A stretch of DNA of 64,000 nucleotides from Capsicum annuum (Eukaryota > Streptophyta > Magnoliopsida > Solanales > Solanaceae), in the NCBI RefSeq assembly GCF_002878395.1, contig NW_025856392.1, positions 123,197 through 187,196 on the forward strand. The letters are read 5' to 3'. Below the pieces are notes generated by a model, which saw only the letters and a program-made list of their open reading frames with translations, made no database searches and had not been told where the DNA came from. The position numbers were made by a program, and so were the translations under genes. Shown here in pieces: positions 1 through 12,590 of the stretch. Each line of letters begins with the position of its first letter. The first letter of the stretch is position 1.

Positions 1-2413
1 AGGAAATATGCCATAAGGTTCAATCTATAAATAATACTAAATGCAGTATTAAATACCAAAACTGAAATCCAAATAATTATCTGAAATACTCTAGTATGGG
101 AAGCCATTAACTATCTAAATAGTGGAGTTGATGGGACAAGTGCCCAACTAACTTCGTTAGCTGACATAAACTGAAATACTATAAATAGTAATCATGTCCT
201 CAAACTAAAAGGACTCACCACTACGTTGAATGCTGAAAGTCTTGTTTACTAAGGATGCTCTAGAGGTCGCATATTGAAACGTATGATATAAGACATCATA
301 GAGTAAAAAGCATACGTCAAGACTTTGAATGTACTGATATGCTAAGTGAGCAAAGATGAAATTCATCGGTTTGCATGCATGAACATAATAACTGTATAAC
401 ATAACTGTGACTGAGTAAGAGTACATGCATGAATACGAATATCATAATTGAAATTGTGACAACACTAAACACTAAGTCTGAATAATAATCAACCGATTTA
501 CTGGATAACTGATATTGTATAACTGATAACTGGGTGACTATATCTGACTATCCTAAATTCTAGTGAACTATACTGAGTTTCGTACTGAGTTGAGTAACTA
601 TACCTGATAGTCCTAAATCTGTAGAACTAGACTGAGTTTTATTCTGAGACTGAGACTAAAATTGAAACAGTGGGAGGTAAGCATCTAACCAACATGACCC
701 TTCTCTAACTAATTCGGCTTATAATCTATAACACCAATAGGAAGGGTGTCAATATCGTTTCATAAGTAAGGACAAACTGTGAGTTAACCCTCTCTAATAG
801 GAAGATCTTTCGTGAACCCTTGCTAGCAAGAAAACTTGGATAAGAGTATCAACCCACATAATGACTGGCAGGAAGATATCCCAACCTATGCTAGCTACAT
901 AGTTCTGTAACACAAATATTGTTGCTAAGGGTCAAACCCTCTACTGATAGGAATGCCTCAATCCTTGGGTTATCTCAGTGTTGAATACTACTCCCAACTG
1001 AATAGACACTAAATTAATTTCTAGTCTATATTAGGCTGGACTAAACGGTTACTAAGATTACTATTGAACTAAAGTGAACTGAGTTCACTAAATTTCGTTG
1101 ACTGATGGAATACTACTAAATTCTGCTAACTAATAGAGTTTACTGAGGTGAAAACTAAATAATGTGTTAAATGGCACTACTACTGAATCTACTCAGTTTT
1201 ACTTAAGTTTTGTAACTGACTGAGAGTACTATTGATCATGACATGACTGATACCATTCTATGACTGATATTGGCTCTAGGAAATCAGCTAAATTTTTGGG
1301 TACAAGAACACCCAGGACTCGAAAGCATAAATTAAAAGACATGTCATAAACATGAAGCATGGAAACTATAAGCTTGCTCATAATTTATTCATTGGGGTAT
1401 TTTAACAAACACTTGCATGATTTCATTCTCTTAATAGTTCACATGAATAATTTATCAAACCCTCGGAAGGTATAGAACTTGGCATAACACTAATAAACAT
1501 GTGAGAATACAATTCAATCATCAAATTCACAATTTGAAGGCTTTAACATGATCTAACATGGAAAGACATATGAATCAATAAACTCCACATGAAACTTAGC
1601 TTAACTCATGGATTTGATACTCAAATAATCATTATAAACATGAATATTATCAAAGCCATCATGGTATTCATGAAATTCATATACTTGAATTTTAAAAACT
1701 AATTCTTGGACTCCAAGGGTGGAAGAGACCCTTGGATAAACACTTCACATACCTTTATTTAAGAATTTCTAAAAGTTTATTGTTGAATCTTGAGTAGTTG
1801 ATTTGACATTTGAGCACTTAGGGTTTTGTTCTTGAGCTAATTGGAGAATGAATGAGTATATTTTTCCTCGAAAGGGCTTAATTTTTTGTATTGGAGGATG
1901 AAGGACATGGGTAAAAAATCCAAATACCCGCAATAATGCGGTCTTTATTGACTAAAAATTGGACTATCGATGCACAGGTCGATGCGACGCATATATGGCA
2001 TTGATGGATAGCTAACACATCATGCCATGTTCGCGTTGATTCACTAGAATTAGATGCTAGTAGCTGGGGTAAATATTAATAAACACGATAGTCGATGCAG
2101 CGCGCCAAGATTGCATTTATCCACTGTTTTAGGATTTCAAAGAAGCTTCAAACGAATTCCAAAAAATCCAAAACTTGTCTAGAAATACTTATGGACATTC
2201 ATGATCATGAATTAACCTTAAGATCAACATTTAATGGACATAAAGGTCATGAAGTAATATTTCCAACCTTCATAAGCTAAAATGACACTAAGTCTTCATA
2301 GGCTAAAATGACACTAAGTCTGAGTACTTAGCTAAAATTATTCTAAGTCTGGGACCCACCCCTTGACAAGCCTAAAGGAATTAATTAAGCTTAGAATTTT
2401 ATGGGGTATAACA
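1..2413 (-). repeat. LTR of a gypsy-type retroelement, minus orientation, cut by window edge
   Basis: The stretch has the same layout as the LTRs of element B and the LTR at 60.5 kb: a GCCATAAGGTTCAA block near position 10, repeated ACTGA/TCTGA-rich motifs, then a tract with paired CTATCTGA-like elements, and a terminal GGGGTATAACA at 2,403-2,413, which on the minus strand reads as the TG start TGTTATACCCC. The 3' part of the LTR and its flank lie left of the window, so no target duplication can be checked. The right flank falls inside a gag remnant, so this LTR belongs to an insertion into that older element. No coding sequence was seen. Confidence 0.7.
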
Positions 2414-2625
2414 CATTTGGAAGTACACATTTCTGTCTTTCATTCAATTAAGTTGAGATTTTGACCATTTGGGCCAAAAATTACTTGATAGTAACCGCAC
2501 GTGAAGATATCTATTAGTTTTAGGTAAACACATCTAATATCATTATCGCATCCTTCCATATTATCAAGAATTTGTGCAATCATGTCCTTTATTCTATCAT
2601 TTGAGAAGGAACTTTTGATCTCTTG
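2414..2625 (-). pseudogene. Gypsy gag remnant, C-terminal piece (Tat/Athila-like)
   Basis: On the minus strand this reads as a gag spacer segment resembling the IAQILDNMEG...DIR and GPNGQNLNLIE motifs typical of the region after the gag domain in Solanaceae Tat/Athila-like elements (MxxQLLDKxEG... followed by a QMGQIS-like motif). It is the continuation of the gag piece at 4,585-5,640, from which it is separated by the solo LTR 2,626-4,579. Frames are broken. The other side is cut by the LTR ending at 2,413. Family assignment is from remembered motif patterns and is moderately sure. Confidence 0.55.
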
Positions 2626-4579
2626 TATCACGACCCAAATGGTCTTGATGGCACCCACCCTAACATTATAGCGAGACGACCATCTAACCCAACCCATACA
2701 TACTAAGTCTGAAACTTCAAAAGTTATTTTCATCCAATTCTAATTTCAAAATAACTATAAACAATAATAATTCACCAAAATAAAATCCTAACATAGGCAA
2801 ATATCATAACCTCAGGGCCCGAAGCCATTGTACAAGAACATATAACAGTGTACAAAAACTAAAATCTAACAAATTTTCCAAAAATACAAAAATATGTAAC
2901 TATCTTAGTCCTAAAATAAGGGAAAAAATAAATTTGAGAAGACTCAATAGTTTCCCCATCATAGTGCTCACCCTTTAATTAGTGTCTGCGAATGCTAGCT
3001 AGAGTTGAGGTCTTATCTCAAAGCCAGGAACACGTTCTGCATTCATCATAAAAAAGAGCACAAGTATCATCTGTACACTAATCGGTAGTTGTAGGTATTA
3101 TAGGTTGGCCCAACTTAACACTATACAAATAAGAAAACTAAATATAAGGAACATCGATCAAGATAAAAATAAAATCAAAGATAATAAAGAACATAACAAT
3201 TCACATCCTCAAAAATACGAGTACACCATCACAAAGTCTACACTTAATTAAATTCTTCACCAAGGTTTATCACAGCATATATGTATAAGTGTATATTTAA
3301 ATGCACATGAGGAATGCATGTATGAAAGATGTATATATTATCTCTTTCTCATCTAAATATCATCATCAAAGTCATCGCATAATCATCATCTTAATATCAT
3401 CATCAACGAGATCTCAATATCACCGCACCATTATCATCAATATTAATGTAAATGCAATTTGGCCAATAAACACAAGTATTGACAGAAGGCAATTGCAAAC
3501 ACCTAATTTACTATAAGCATGGATTTAAGAAGGCTTTTTCTATATAAAACATAACCTACATCAAGCCCTTTCTTGAATTATTTTAAGTCCACAAGATTAT
3601 CTTTCCTCTCTCTTTTAATTTTTTCATGGTCTATAAATAATAAGTTTACACATTAATTTTAATAATCTCATTTTTTCCAACCATTAGAAGGACATAGTTA
3701 CAAATTTAAACCATAATCTTTCCCTACTTCGCCAGCTTAGGGATTTTTATCTTTTATACCACATAAATTATCCATATTATAGCATGAACAATAAATATTT
3801 TATCCAATCAAGTGTTTTATAACATCCTAGGATCACTATCAACTTAAGATATCAAATTCCTATTAATTTACCTTGAGTTTATAAATTAGTGATAAACCCC
3901 AATTTCAACCATGAATATGGTTCTAGCAATTTGTAAGGATTATAGGAAGTAATTCAACTTTCGAAAATACAGAAATCATACCTCAAAAGATTAAAGCCCC
4001 CAAAAGTGTAAAAGAACACCCCTTGTTAAGCCACTGCTCATTTTTGGAAAATTAGAAATAAAAAACAAGTTTTACTTTAAACAACAAGATATCTGCATTG
4101 TTGCCACTACAACAGTAAAATAGCACTTAGCATTACTCTTACAGCAATAATGTTACAACTGTAGCGGCTCATAGGCTAATTAAGCTCACCGTTTTAGTGT
4201 TACTTTTATCGTTGTAGTGATTTATTTTTTGCTTCAATATTCCTGAGGCATTAACTCAAGAGTCATTCCAATTTATGCTCTTTGGAAATATACCTCTCAA
4301 AATCTGACATCATAAACTATCTCTTTGATAGTAATCTCTATAAATATATTCTATAAATCTATTTATTGTGTTGCTATTACTTCCTAAACTCATCCCTTTC
4401 CATAAAATCGTTCAAAAAATCTCCACTTATTATACATTTACTAGTAGAGTTCCTTAGACTATCATATCCTCAAAATTAACCTAAGACTAGGCCAGCTTCA
4501 AATTTTTAAAAAATTGTCTCAAAAAAATTAAACAAGGGTTATACTCTCTTTCATCATAACAAAAATTTAGGACATTACA
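2626..4579 (-). mobile_element. Solo LTR with TCTTG target duplication
   Basis: The element is 1,954 bp and starts TATCACGACCCAAATGG (a decayed TGTCACGACCC) and ends GGACATTACA. It is flanked by a perfect 5-bp direct repeat TCTTG at 2,621-2,625 and 4,580-4,584. No primer site, polypurine tract or coding region lies inside, so it is a solo LTR left by recombination between the two LTRs of a full element. The opening CACGACCC...GATGGCACCC is a common end of Solanaceae gypsy LTRs, and orientation is judged from that. It interrupts a gag remnant on the minus strand, which continues on both sides. Confidence 0.75.
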
Positions 4580-4584
4580 TCTTG

Positions 4585-5640
4585 TGATATGGCACTTCAT
4601 TTAGAGGAACATACATTTCTTTATAATTTTTATTATCCTTACAAATATGATCTCAATTACACCAATCATGATCTTATCCCTATTTCTTAAATTATTGTTA
4701 CGATCATGATCACAATCTTTCTCCCTCTAATATCAACAATGATCTTTCTTCCAACCTTTATTCTTAGACTACCTTTTATAGGTAGGTCAAGAACCTAGCC
4801 TAATAATTAAGGAATTATATATCCTCTTCATATAAAGCTTTAAACACCTCATCTTTATATGATTAGGTTGTCTAGGATTGACTCCCATCAAATGCCTAGT
4901 AAAGATATGAACTTGTGCCATGATCTTCGATATAAGTTCATTATATTCCTCTTCTTTTCTTTCATTCTTGACATTCGAGGGGAAGGAGGGAGCACCCATT
5001 ACCGCCTTGGGCTCTTTTATTCCCCAAGAATTATATGTTTTAATCAGACAAGCAATAAACTCTAGGCAAAGTTTTGATCCATGATTGATCCACCTACCAA
5101 GTCGTTCGACACAAAATTATTCCAAGAGACAAGTTCTTTATTAAAAGTTCACAACAATACTATGTCATTTAACTCATAGTTTCGATATTGTAGGAGCTTT
5201 TTCTTAAACCAAATCCAACCCTGATAGTGATCGTCATTTGGAATTTAACTAAATTTTGAGATTCCATCTCGCAACTGAAGCATTTGGGATTGTGGGAAAA
5301 ATCTGTTAAGGAATCCTTACTTAAGCTCCACCCAATAAATAATGGATCCTCTTAGTAGATCCAATCCATTGAGTAGCTCCCATCATAAGAAAGAATGGTA
5401 AAAGTACCATGTGAATTGACTCTTGAGTAATGTTGGCAATATTGAAAAAGTTGCACACATTGGCAAAGATATTTAGATGTATGTGTGAAATTTCATGGGA
5501 TTGACCCCTAAGTAGGACTTTAATTTTTAGGAGTTGCAACATAGAACTTTTCATGTGAAAGTTGGTATTCCATACTGCAGGTTGTGGGGGAATGCCACTT
5601 TCTAAACTTGCGTCATTCATTAACTCATCATCATTATATA
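4585..5640 (-). pseudogene. Gypsy gag remnant (retrotransposon gag domain, Tat/Athila-like)
   Basis: Read on the minus strand, 5,620-5,280 gives an order of motifs matching the retrotransposon gag domain: an FxMKSSMLQLL-like start, an HIHLNIFANVC segment, NITQESIHMVLLPFFL (family form is roughly VSxEAIRLRLFPFSL), then a tryptophan-containing segment and NRFFPQSQMLQLRD. An in-frame TAA interrupts the segment before NRFFPQS. Further on (4,999-4,787), a lysine/glutamate-rich stretch with an IFTRHLMG motif resembles the spacer (LTKHVMG) of the same gag type. Gag would form the particle core that packages the RNA. Several frameshifts and stops make it non-coding. Primer site 5,783-5,800 lies just upstream, as expected. 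Confidence 0.72.
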
Positions 5641-5782
5641 ATCTATCAGAGATAATTAAGTATCACCCATGAATACTATGCTATCACCTAAGAATGAAAA
5701 AATGACAAATTATGTGGATTTAAACAAAAATGTAAGACACAAATAAATTAAAACACTCACCAAGGGGAAAGAAAAATTTGTG

Positions 5783-5800
5783 CTCCTCAGCAATGGCACC
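5783..5800 (-). other. Primer binding site, tRNA-Asp type (decayed)
   Basis: The minus strand reads TGGTGCCATTGCTGAGGA. The form usual for Tat/Athila elements is TGGCGCCGTTGCCGGGGA, and all four differences are C-to-T or G-to-A. It sits about 150 bp upstream of the gag remnant, the right place for reverse-transcription priming. A matching decayed copy on the plus strand is at 60,023-60,040. Confidence 0.7.
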
Positions 5801-6324
5801 AAAATTTTATAACACACAATTACACCTAAAGATGTATGTGGACATTTTTAATAAATTTACCAAACTACAGAGTCGAGGGAAACTCTACAGGGAGTGAGTA
5901 TTTTATTTTGGCCTTTAAGTATTAAAAATCACCAAGATCTTGCTACGAGTTAAAAATAATAAAATAAGATGGGGGCTCTAAAAAATGCTTTTGAACACTT
6001 TTGAACGATGTTATCAATTAAAAGAATTGGTTTTAACTATGTAAGAAAAGAAATTTATGATAAACAATAGAGATAATTAAATAGTGTTTTATCAGGGCCA
6101 TATGATAATGGTTAGGTAAGTAACATTTTCTAAGTTTAATTAGTGTTGTGGGTATGCTATATGATTGGTATTAACGTCAATTTATCAATTTCACATCAAA
6201 TATCACATGAGGATTTTCTCAAACTCCCATGTATAATATCATAATCCATCCAAGTCCATAATTTAGTACTCTTATTTCTATTATCCATTTTAAAATGATA
6301 TAAATGAAGTCATTGATAGCTATT
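5801..6324 (-). repeat. LTR/leader remnant of the Tat/Athila-like element
   Basis: The sequence upstream (on the minus strand) of the primer site should be the end of the 5' LTR of the element whose gag lies at 4.6-5.6 kb. It is AT-rich, with no coding potential. I could not fix the other LTR end, because a plus-strand LTR begins at 6,325. Assignment rests on position only. Confidence 0.4.
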
Positions 6325-6910
6325 TATAATGACCCAAACTATCGTTATGTGAGAAAATTCCTCAAAAATAATATTCTCAAATTAGATCGAGAAAAAGTAA
6401 AATTGAAAAAAAATGTGGCCCAGAAGGGATTGGGACAAAAGGCCAAAAAACAAATTATGCTAGACTATTTCGTACTGCTATATCGGTTGTTTAACCACTG
6501 TAGCAGTTTAATCACTATAGTGGTAGGGGTAGTAGCCAACCAAAGGGATTTCTAAAAGCCCTGTCTTTTATTATTTCCCTAGATCTCCCAAATTATTTAA
6601 AAATACTCTAAAAACACCTCATATTTAAAACAATGAGATAACAATGGTTGGGGTTTATGAGGGAGATTTTGAGACACGTTGGAGGTAACCTAGCATGGGA
6701 ATATCCTTACCATAATGAGTCAACTCCCCTCTCTAAATAGTAATATATTTCTTTAAAATGTAGTTTATGGTGTCATACATCATATACTTGGGCTACATGC
6801 ACTTAATTCTTTTTGTAATATTTGAAAATTTTATGTCTTAGGCCTTTGGGCATAGTGTTTGGATGATTAAATTGACAAAAAACCGATTAGGTATAAATAT
6901 TATCATGGAT

Positions 6911-6926
6911 TATTATTATACTTAGC
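6911..6926 (+). other. Empty site corresponding to the SINE insertion at 53.1 kb
   Basis: TATTATTATACTTAGCT here matches the target duplication flanking the SINE at 53,109-53,251 (ATTATTTTACTCAGCT and ATTATTTTACACAGCT). Flanking sequence is shared on both sides (TATCATGGATTATTAT before, a GATACTT motif after), so this copy never received the SINE. Confidence 0.7.
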
Positions 6927-7672
6927 TAATTTGATACTTTTTCCATGAAAATAAGTGGAATATGGGGAGAAAACTAGTTAGTTAAAAGAAACATAATAAT
7001 AAGATAATTTTGTATTATCATCTTTTTTATGGATCCTTTGATGGGTATTTCTGTTTGTATGAATTCATTGATAAATTGTTGAGTTACTATATGAATGTGA
7101 ATAGTGGTAGAATAATTAGATGACCTTCTAACCTATAAAGTAGTCTCTAATGTCTTAAAAAAGGGTGAAATCGATATTGTGCTAAGAGGGCATGATGATA
7201 TAACTTATGAACCTAAGGATAAGTTTTGCAATTACCAAAACTTAATATGTGTAAAATTTTATAACCTTAGTTAGAATTACAAGTTGAATAGAGTCGAGAA
7301 GTTGGATAATGAACTATAAAGGGGATAGTGTCATGAAACTTAGTTGTGACTTAAACGAATGGTTACCAAATAGTAACTGAATTATCGATTAATGTGAAAT
7401 AAAGACACTAAAATTGGTTAATATAATAAGATGCTAAACTAGAGTATAGATATTAATCTTTGTAGAATGTGCAGTATAGATATATACATGATGTGTATTG
7501 TGATTCCTTTATTGTAAAGTTGTTGGTACTATCAATTATTTTGATTTTTGCGATTTTGATAATTATGATTGGGTAGTATTTGCTTCTGCTAGGATTGAGA
7601 CAAGGTTATGTAATTGAAAGAACGTTGTAAGATAGACTGAATTATCGACGAATAAAGATATGGAAAAGTAAT

Positions 7673-9809
7673 TTTAATGCCTAGAGACTACCCCTGACAT
7701 GACACGATTTGTAGAACCTGGAGTGATACCAAACTAACCCATGGTATTGACATAAAGCATGAGAAACTAATAAATATTCTATAAAATTAAAACTTACTTA
7801 GTGGAAGCATAATCATGAGATAATCTATTTCAATATGTTAGTGATAGAAGTGTACAACATATGTTATACAAAAGAAAACTAGAACTAAATACTTCAACTC
7901 TAACAGACTATCGATGAAGCCTAATACTCAATATAGGTTGTTGTGACATGACCCCACCCTAATCAATACAAAGAAAATATAATAAATCCTAGAAATATAA
8001 TTAACTTCAATTCTTGAATTAAGAGAATTCATTACCTACTGGCTAGAGGCTGTGGCTGCCTGATCATAATTTTGTGATCTACAATTTATACCTACATTAT
8101 GAAACAAGGTATCAATACAGACGTACTTGTGGTTAATACTCTTAGATTGTACTAATTATATAGAAAGGCATGCAAACATTGAAACTGATATATATCATAA
8201 AATATACCATGTTTATGAATAAAGTTGAAAAGCTGAAATATTTAAAAGCATAATTAGAAAAGTAAAATCTAGTTAAATCAGTGAGTTGTTACACTTATTT
8301 TCTAAAATCAATATTTTTGTGGGAGATTATTTTAACCAGCATAAACTATATGAGCAAACATGAATTTAAACATCTTGACCCATATTGACAAGGGTATCTC
8401 TATTCCTTATCATTGATATAGAAATAAGACTGGCACGAATTCACTCATAAGAAGGAAGATACTCCCAATTGATGAGGACTTTCTTTGAAATAAAACGCTC
8501 TCAACTAGAGAGGATCCTTTTTTAAACTATGGTGGTATGTAGTTTAAGGATTTGACTGCACTGAACCCAATTCCTTTGGTGCTAAACACTGCCCCCAAAA
8601 TATACTAGTGTTCATAATATATGAAATGCATCATAAAGTAAGCATATAGGTTGATATGTCTTAAAATTGATCATGATTTTGTTGCTAATTGACATTCATA
8701 AGTAAATATGTGAATATCATACCATGTCTGATATCATAAGATCAAAACTAAAATCATAATTATGTAGTAATAGCCTGTAATATGTGATCAATAGATCAAA
8801 ACATATTGATAAAGTGTGATAGCTAGAGTAAAAGATATATCATGTATTCCTTAATCATAATACTTGAGTAAAACCATGAAAATCATGCATGAACCTAAGT
8901 ATAACCTGAATACACCAATATGGTTGTAATATTTCATAAATAATCACTAAAATATGTTCATGTATGTAAATATGTCATGAAGAATGAAATTTCAGCTTGA
9001 AATCACAATTGGGTAAAATCCCTAGTTCATCAAAATTCATGGAATCATGTTTTGAAAATAATACTGTGGGCAAGTGGATGAAATGATGACCTCATTAAAC
9101 ACCTACATCCTTGAACTTATTAATTTCTTGGAGGAACGTTGAGTTAGGAGCCCTTGAGGTTGAACTTTTGAGAGAAACCCTTGTATTTGGTGTTATTGAG
9201 AGTTTGGAAGGACACAACATGATGAATTTATGTTATGTAATAAGGTAAAACATTTAAGTATAAGTTATAGGATCTTTTATGACATAAATGACCAAATTAC
9301 CATAAAAAATAAAGAAAAATAAGGATTTAGTATCGTCGTAACGACAAATGTGGAAAGATCTTAAAATGGTGCACAACAAGTGTGTCACGATCTTAAAATA
9401 GAGCATAACTTTTATGTCATTCCACTACCGTAGACCCGTACTAGTTTTCTCATAAAAATACGCATAACTTTTCACTATTGTATTGAATTAACATAAAATT
9501 TGATGCATTTGAAAGAGAAATCAAATACCTTTCATTTGGTGGGTCTTGATTTTCATATTTATATATTCTATACATTATACTTGATTAAATTTTACCTTTG
9601 TAGGATCAAATACTAAAATTCAACCTATATCAAATCTCTCATCTCAACTTTGCTCTAAATATTTCCTATAAATATTTTTCAAGTTAAAAACACTTCACAC
9701 ACTAGGTAAATGATCATGGTAGTTATCTATGGTTAAAATAATTGCTTTTGATCCTTTAAACATATGACGAACAGTTAGAAGCTTAGCTTGGAGTTTGAGG
9801 GATGTTATA
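7673..9809 (-). mobile_element. Solo LTR with GTAAT target duplication
   Basis: The unit is 2,137 bp, starts TTTAATGCCTAGAG (TG changed to TT) and ends GGGATGTTATA (CA changed to TA). It is bounded by GTAAT at 7,668-7,672 and again at 9,810-9,814. The opening (ACTACCCCTGACATGACACG, then an ACCTGGAGTGATACC block) resembles the 3' end of minus-oriented Solanaceae gypsy LTRs. No internal region, primer site or coding sequence was seen, hence a solo LTR. Both termini are mutated, so confidence rests mainly on the 5-bp repeat and on the host LTR reading through. Confidence 0.6.
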
Positions 9810-10647
9810 GTAATAAATTTTAGTTGGTTTATGTAGAGTCTAAGTGTAAGTAGTAATAATTCTATAAATGCTATTTAGTAATAAGAGTTAATGTTAATTA
9901 ACATTTCTTTACTTTTTTTTATTATTATCATTTGTTTTTAACCCTGGTTGACCGATGTAACCTATCAATACATGCGGTTTGTACTAACACTACAATTACT
10001 AACTAGTGTAATATATAGTAAGTGTAGGGATATAGTGTGTTATAGGTCAGTTGGAGTTTAATAGAGTTTTTTGACGAAGTCAAACTTGATCTTGAAGTAC
10101 TCAGGCATGAGTATCCTTATAAAAAGAAAATTCTTGGGTGAGGGTGAAATCCAAAGTTCTATGAAGGAGCTCTACCTATATGCTTAATGCATGAAAGTCA
10201 AACATCTATGAAAAATCTATTGTGAAGTTTCATTCTTCATTCCTATTTCTTATTTTTTTCACTATATTGATCTGTCATTATCTGATTGTTGGACGGTGAT
10301 TATTTTCCAATAGCTCCTACCCTTTCAGTATTTCATGGATGTTGAGTCATGGATATCTGTGCTTTATGTCTAGTGCCCTTATACCGATTTAGGCTATATT
10401 TTTGAAAGTCTTTTGTTGTTATTTTTCATATTTATTTTATGTTATCGAGGGACTTAAATTATTTTTGAATGAATCTAATTGGGTAGCGTATTTGAAATTA
10501 TTGATTAGTTATTCATATGGAAGACATAAATTAGCTAAGTGAATAGTGTAGTAAGTTTGACAGTGTTGAATGGTTAAGTAAAAGGATTCGCATATTTAGG
10601 GTAGAGTAGGTAAATGGCCGATATGATTCGCTGGTGGGGTTGTGACA

Positions 10648-12590
10648 TGATGTTATCAGAGGCTTGGTTACCAGTCTTCCAATATAAGAGCAAATATTAA
10701 GTTAAGTTTTGTAGATTGGTGTGTTGATGTCCACATCAAATCTGTAGGAGGCTATAACACATCTAGGAATCAATTTCACTATTTCCCTATTATGCCATCT
10801 CAATGTTGTCTCTCTAAGTTAAGTCTGGTTGGTATCTAGAATATTTTATTTTGTATTTCAACCATCAAAACTGCGATTCATTGGTCTCAATTTGTATTTT
10901 ACTAATATTGAAATGCTGAAATAAGGTATTCTTATCAGTAGAGGTTAGTACAAAACATAAGGGTTGAAATTTTATGTTGTAATTAATTTTATAGTGTGTT
11001 AAAATATTTGTTAATTAAATAATTTAGATTGTGGTATGGTATAATGTGATGTATATTACTTATATGTATGATTATTGTTGGATCATACTATTACCTAGTT
11101 GTTGGATTTTCAAAATTTTAAGTGCAAATAATTATTAAAACTAGTATGAGATAAGTGGTTGTAATAGGATATTTTGAAATTGTAAATGTTAGGTATGATT
11201 TTGAGGTATCTTATTATTTCTGTGATTTGAGATATGTATTGACTTTCCATGATTTGAAGTATGCCATGGTTTCTATTTGATACGTACCGATATATTTGGA
11301 TATCCAGATAGTGTTTGATTGTTAATGATAATATATCTGAGATATTTGGGTGGTCTAGTTTTGACAATGATATTTTGGATTCTTTTATGGTCCATTTATT
11401 AATAATAATACCGTGGATCTATGTATGTTCAAATCATTGAAGGTAAAATCTAGGATTCTTGTGTGGTCCAATCTTTGGTGATTATAGTTGAGCCTGAAGT
11501 GATATTAAGACATCCTTTTGTTAATAATGAAGTTAATGAGTTATTTTTTTAACGGTATCCTAATAAGTGATTCGTTAAACTAAGATAAATTTAGTAGTCT
11601 TGCCCAACCTTTATGGCTTGAACATAAGGTGAATTGTGTAATTGATGTCACAAATGCAAGGTAAATAAACTAGCTGTATAAAATTTGTTATTTTTTGTAA
11701 TATAATAAGGGTATATGATAATAATGGTTTTACTTGGAATTGTTAAGTTGAACCTTAACTTGTGATTGACAATTATATAGCTTACTTGGTTAAGTGACTA
11801 GAATGATCTTATGAGGGTAACAACATCGATATCCTAAAGATAAATTAACAGGTTGTAAAAAAACCATAGTGGATACAAATTAATATAATGGATAAGTTTT
11901 AAGGATGCAAATAAATTGATAGTTAAATAACGTTCATAGTCTTAGTGAGGAGGTCGGGCTACTAGATTGATCTTGTAGTTGGCTGATTATGGATAAATAT
12001 AACATAAATAGTTAGTGTATGAGAATAATAATTGATGAGAAGTATACCATTAACGTATTATAGTTTAGTTGATAAGGTTGGTTAAATAAATTATCTTGAT
12101 TTTGGTTGATCATCTTAAGTTGCAAGGTCAATCAATAAAGTATTTATTAGATGAGTTTTGGCATATTTATTTCCAACTTATTGTTACATGATAATATTTG
12201 GTAGGTATTGACCCTTGATTGGTTGAGGCATATTGTGACTAATATTATTTTTTTATGTAGAATATGTGTGATAGTGGAAAATCAAAGTAGTGTCTTGGTT
12301 GTTGTGTGTTAGTTATAGCATTGGTTAGGGAGTAAGTAGACTTCTGAACATATTCTTAGCATAGGAATGACAACCATAAAGTATAATATCTTAATTGAAA
12401 AATCTGGCATTATGTGGATTAGTATTAATGATGGATAATGGTGTGTTGATCTCTAGATTTTATTAGTTAACAGGTTAGAGGACAAGTTTAGGAACTCATA
12501 GAAACTTTCAATAGGTAAAATTAGTTTGTACAACTCCATTTAGAGAAATTAACATGAATAGATTAGTTTGTAGAATAGAGTAATGACCTT
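10648..12590 (+). repeat. Decayed leader and non-coding internal region of a gypsy element
   Basis: It starts with TGATGTTATCAGAGGCTT, a decayed initiator-Met primer site, followed by a leader block shared with complex A: TTGGTGTGTTG, a CCACAT motif, then AGGAGGCTATAA and an AGGAAT...TTCC block (compare 16,020-16,110 and 23,555-23,630). After about 10,850 the sequence is AT-rich, full of stops in all frames, and shows no gag, reverse transcriptase or integrase motif. Two loosely similar segments near 11,375 and 11,455 (GGATTCTT...TGGTCCA) suggest an old internal duplication. Confidence 0.5.

Larger units (their letters stand above)
6325..10647 (+). repeat. Plus-strand gypsy LTR, split by a solo LTR
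   Basis: It begins TATAATGACCC (decayed TGTAATGACCC) and ends GGGGTTGTGACA at 10,647, directly followed by a decayed initiator-Met type primer site. Removing the inserted solo LTR plus one target duplication (2,142 bp) leaves 2,181 bp, a normal LTR length. A TATA-like CCTTATAAAAAG lies at about 10,115. The first roughly 680 bp are also found, about three-quarters identical by eye, at 52.5-53.3 kb. No target duplication could be confirmed because the 3' end of the element was not found. The join between the two halves is an inference. Confidence 0.5.

Noticed and set aside
3330..3470. ATCATC-rich tract
   Set aside because: Low-complexity sequence inside the solo LTR, no regular period.
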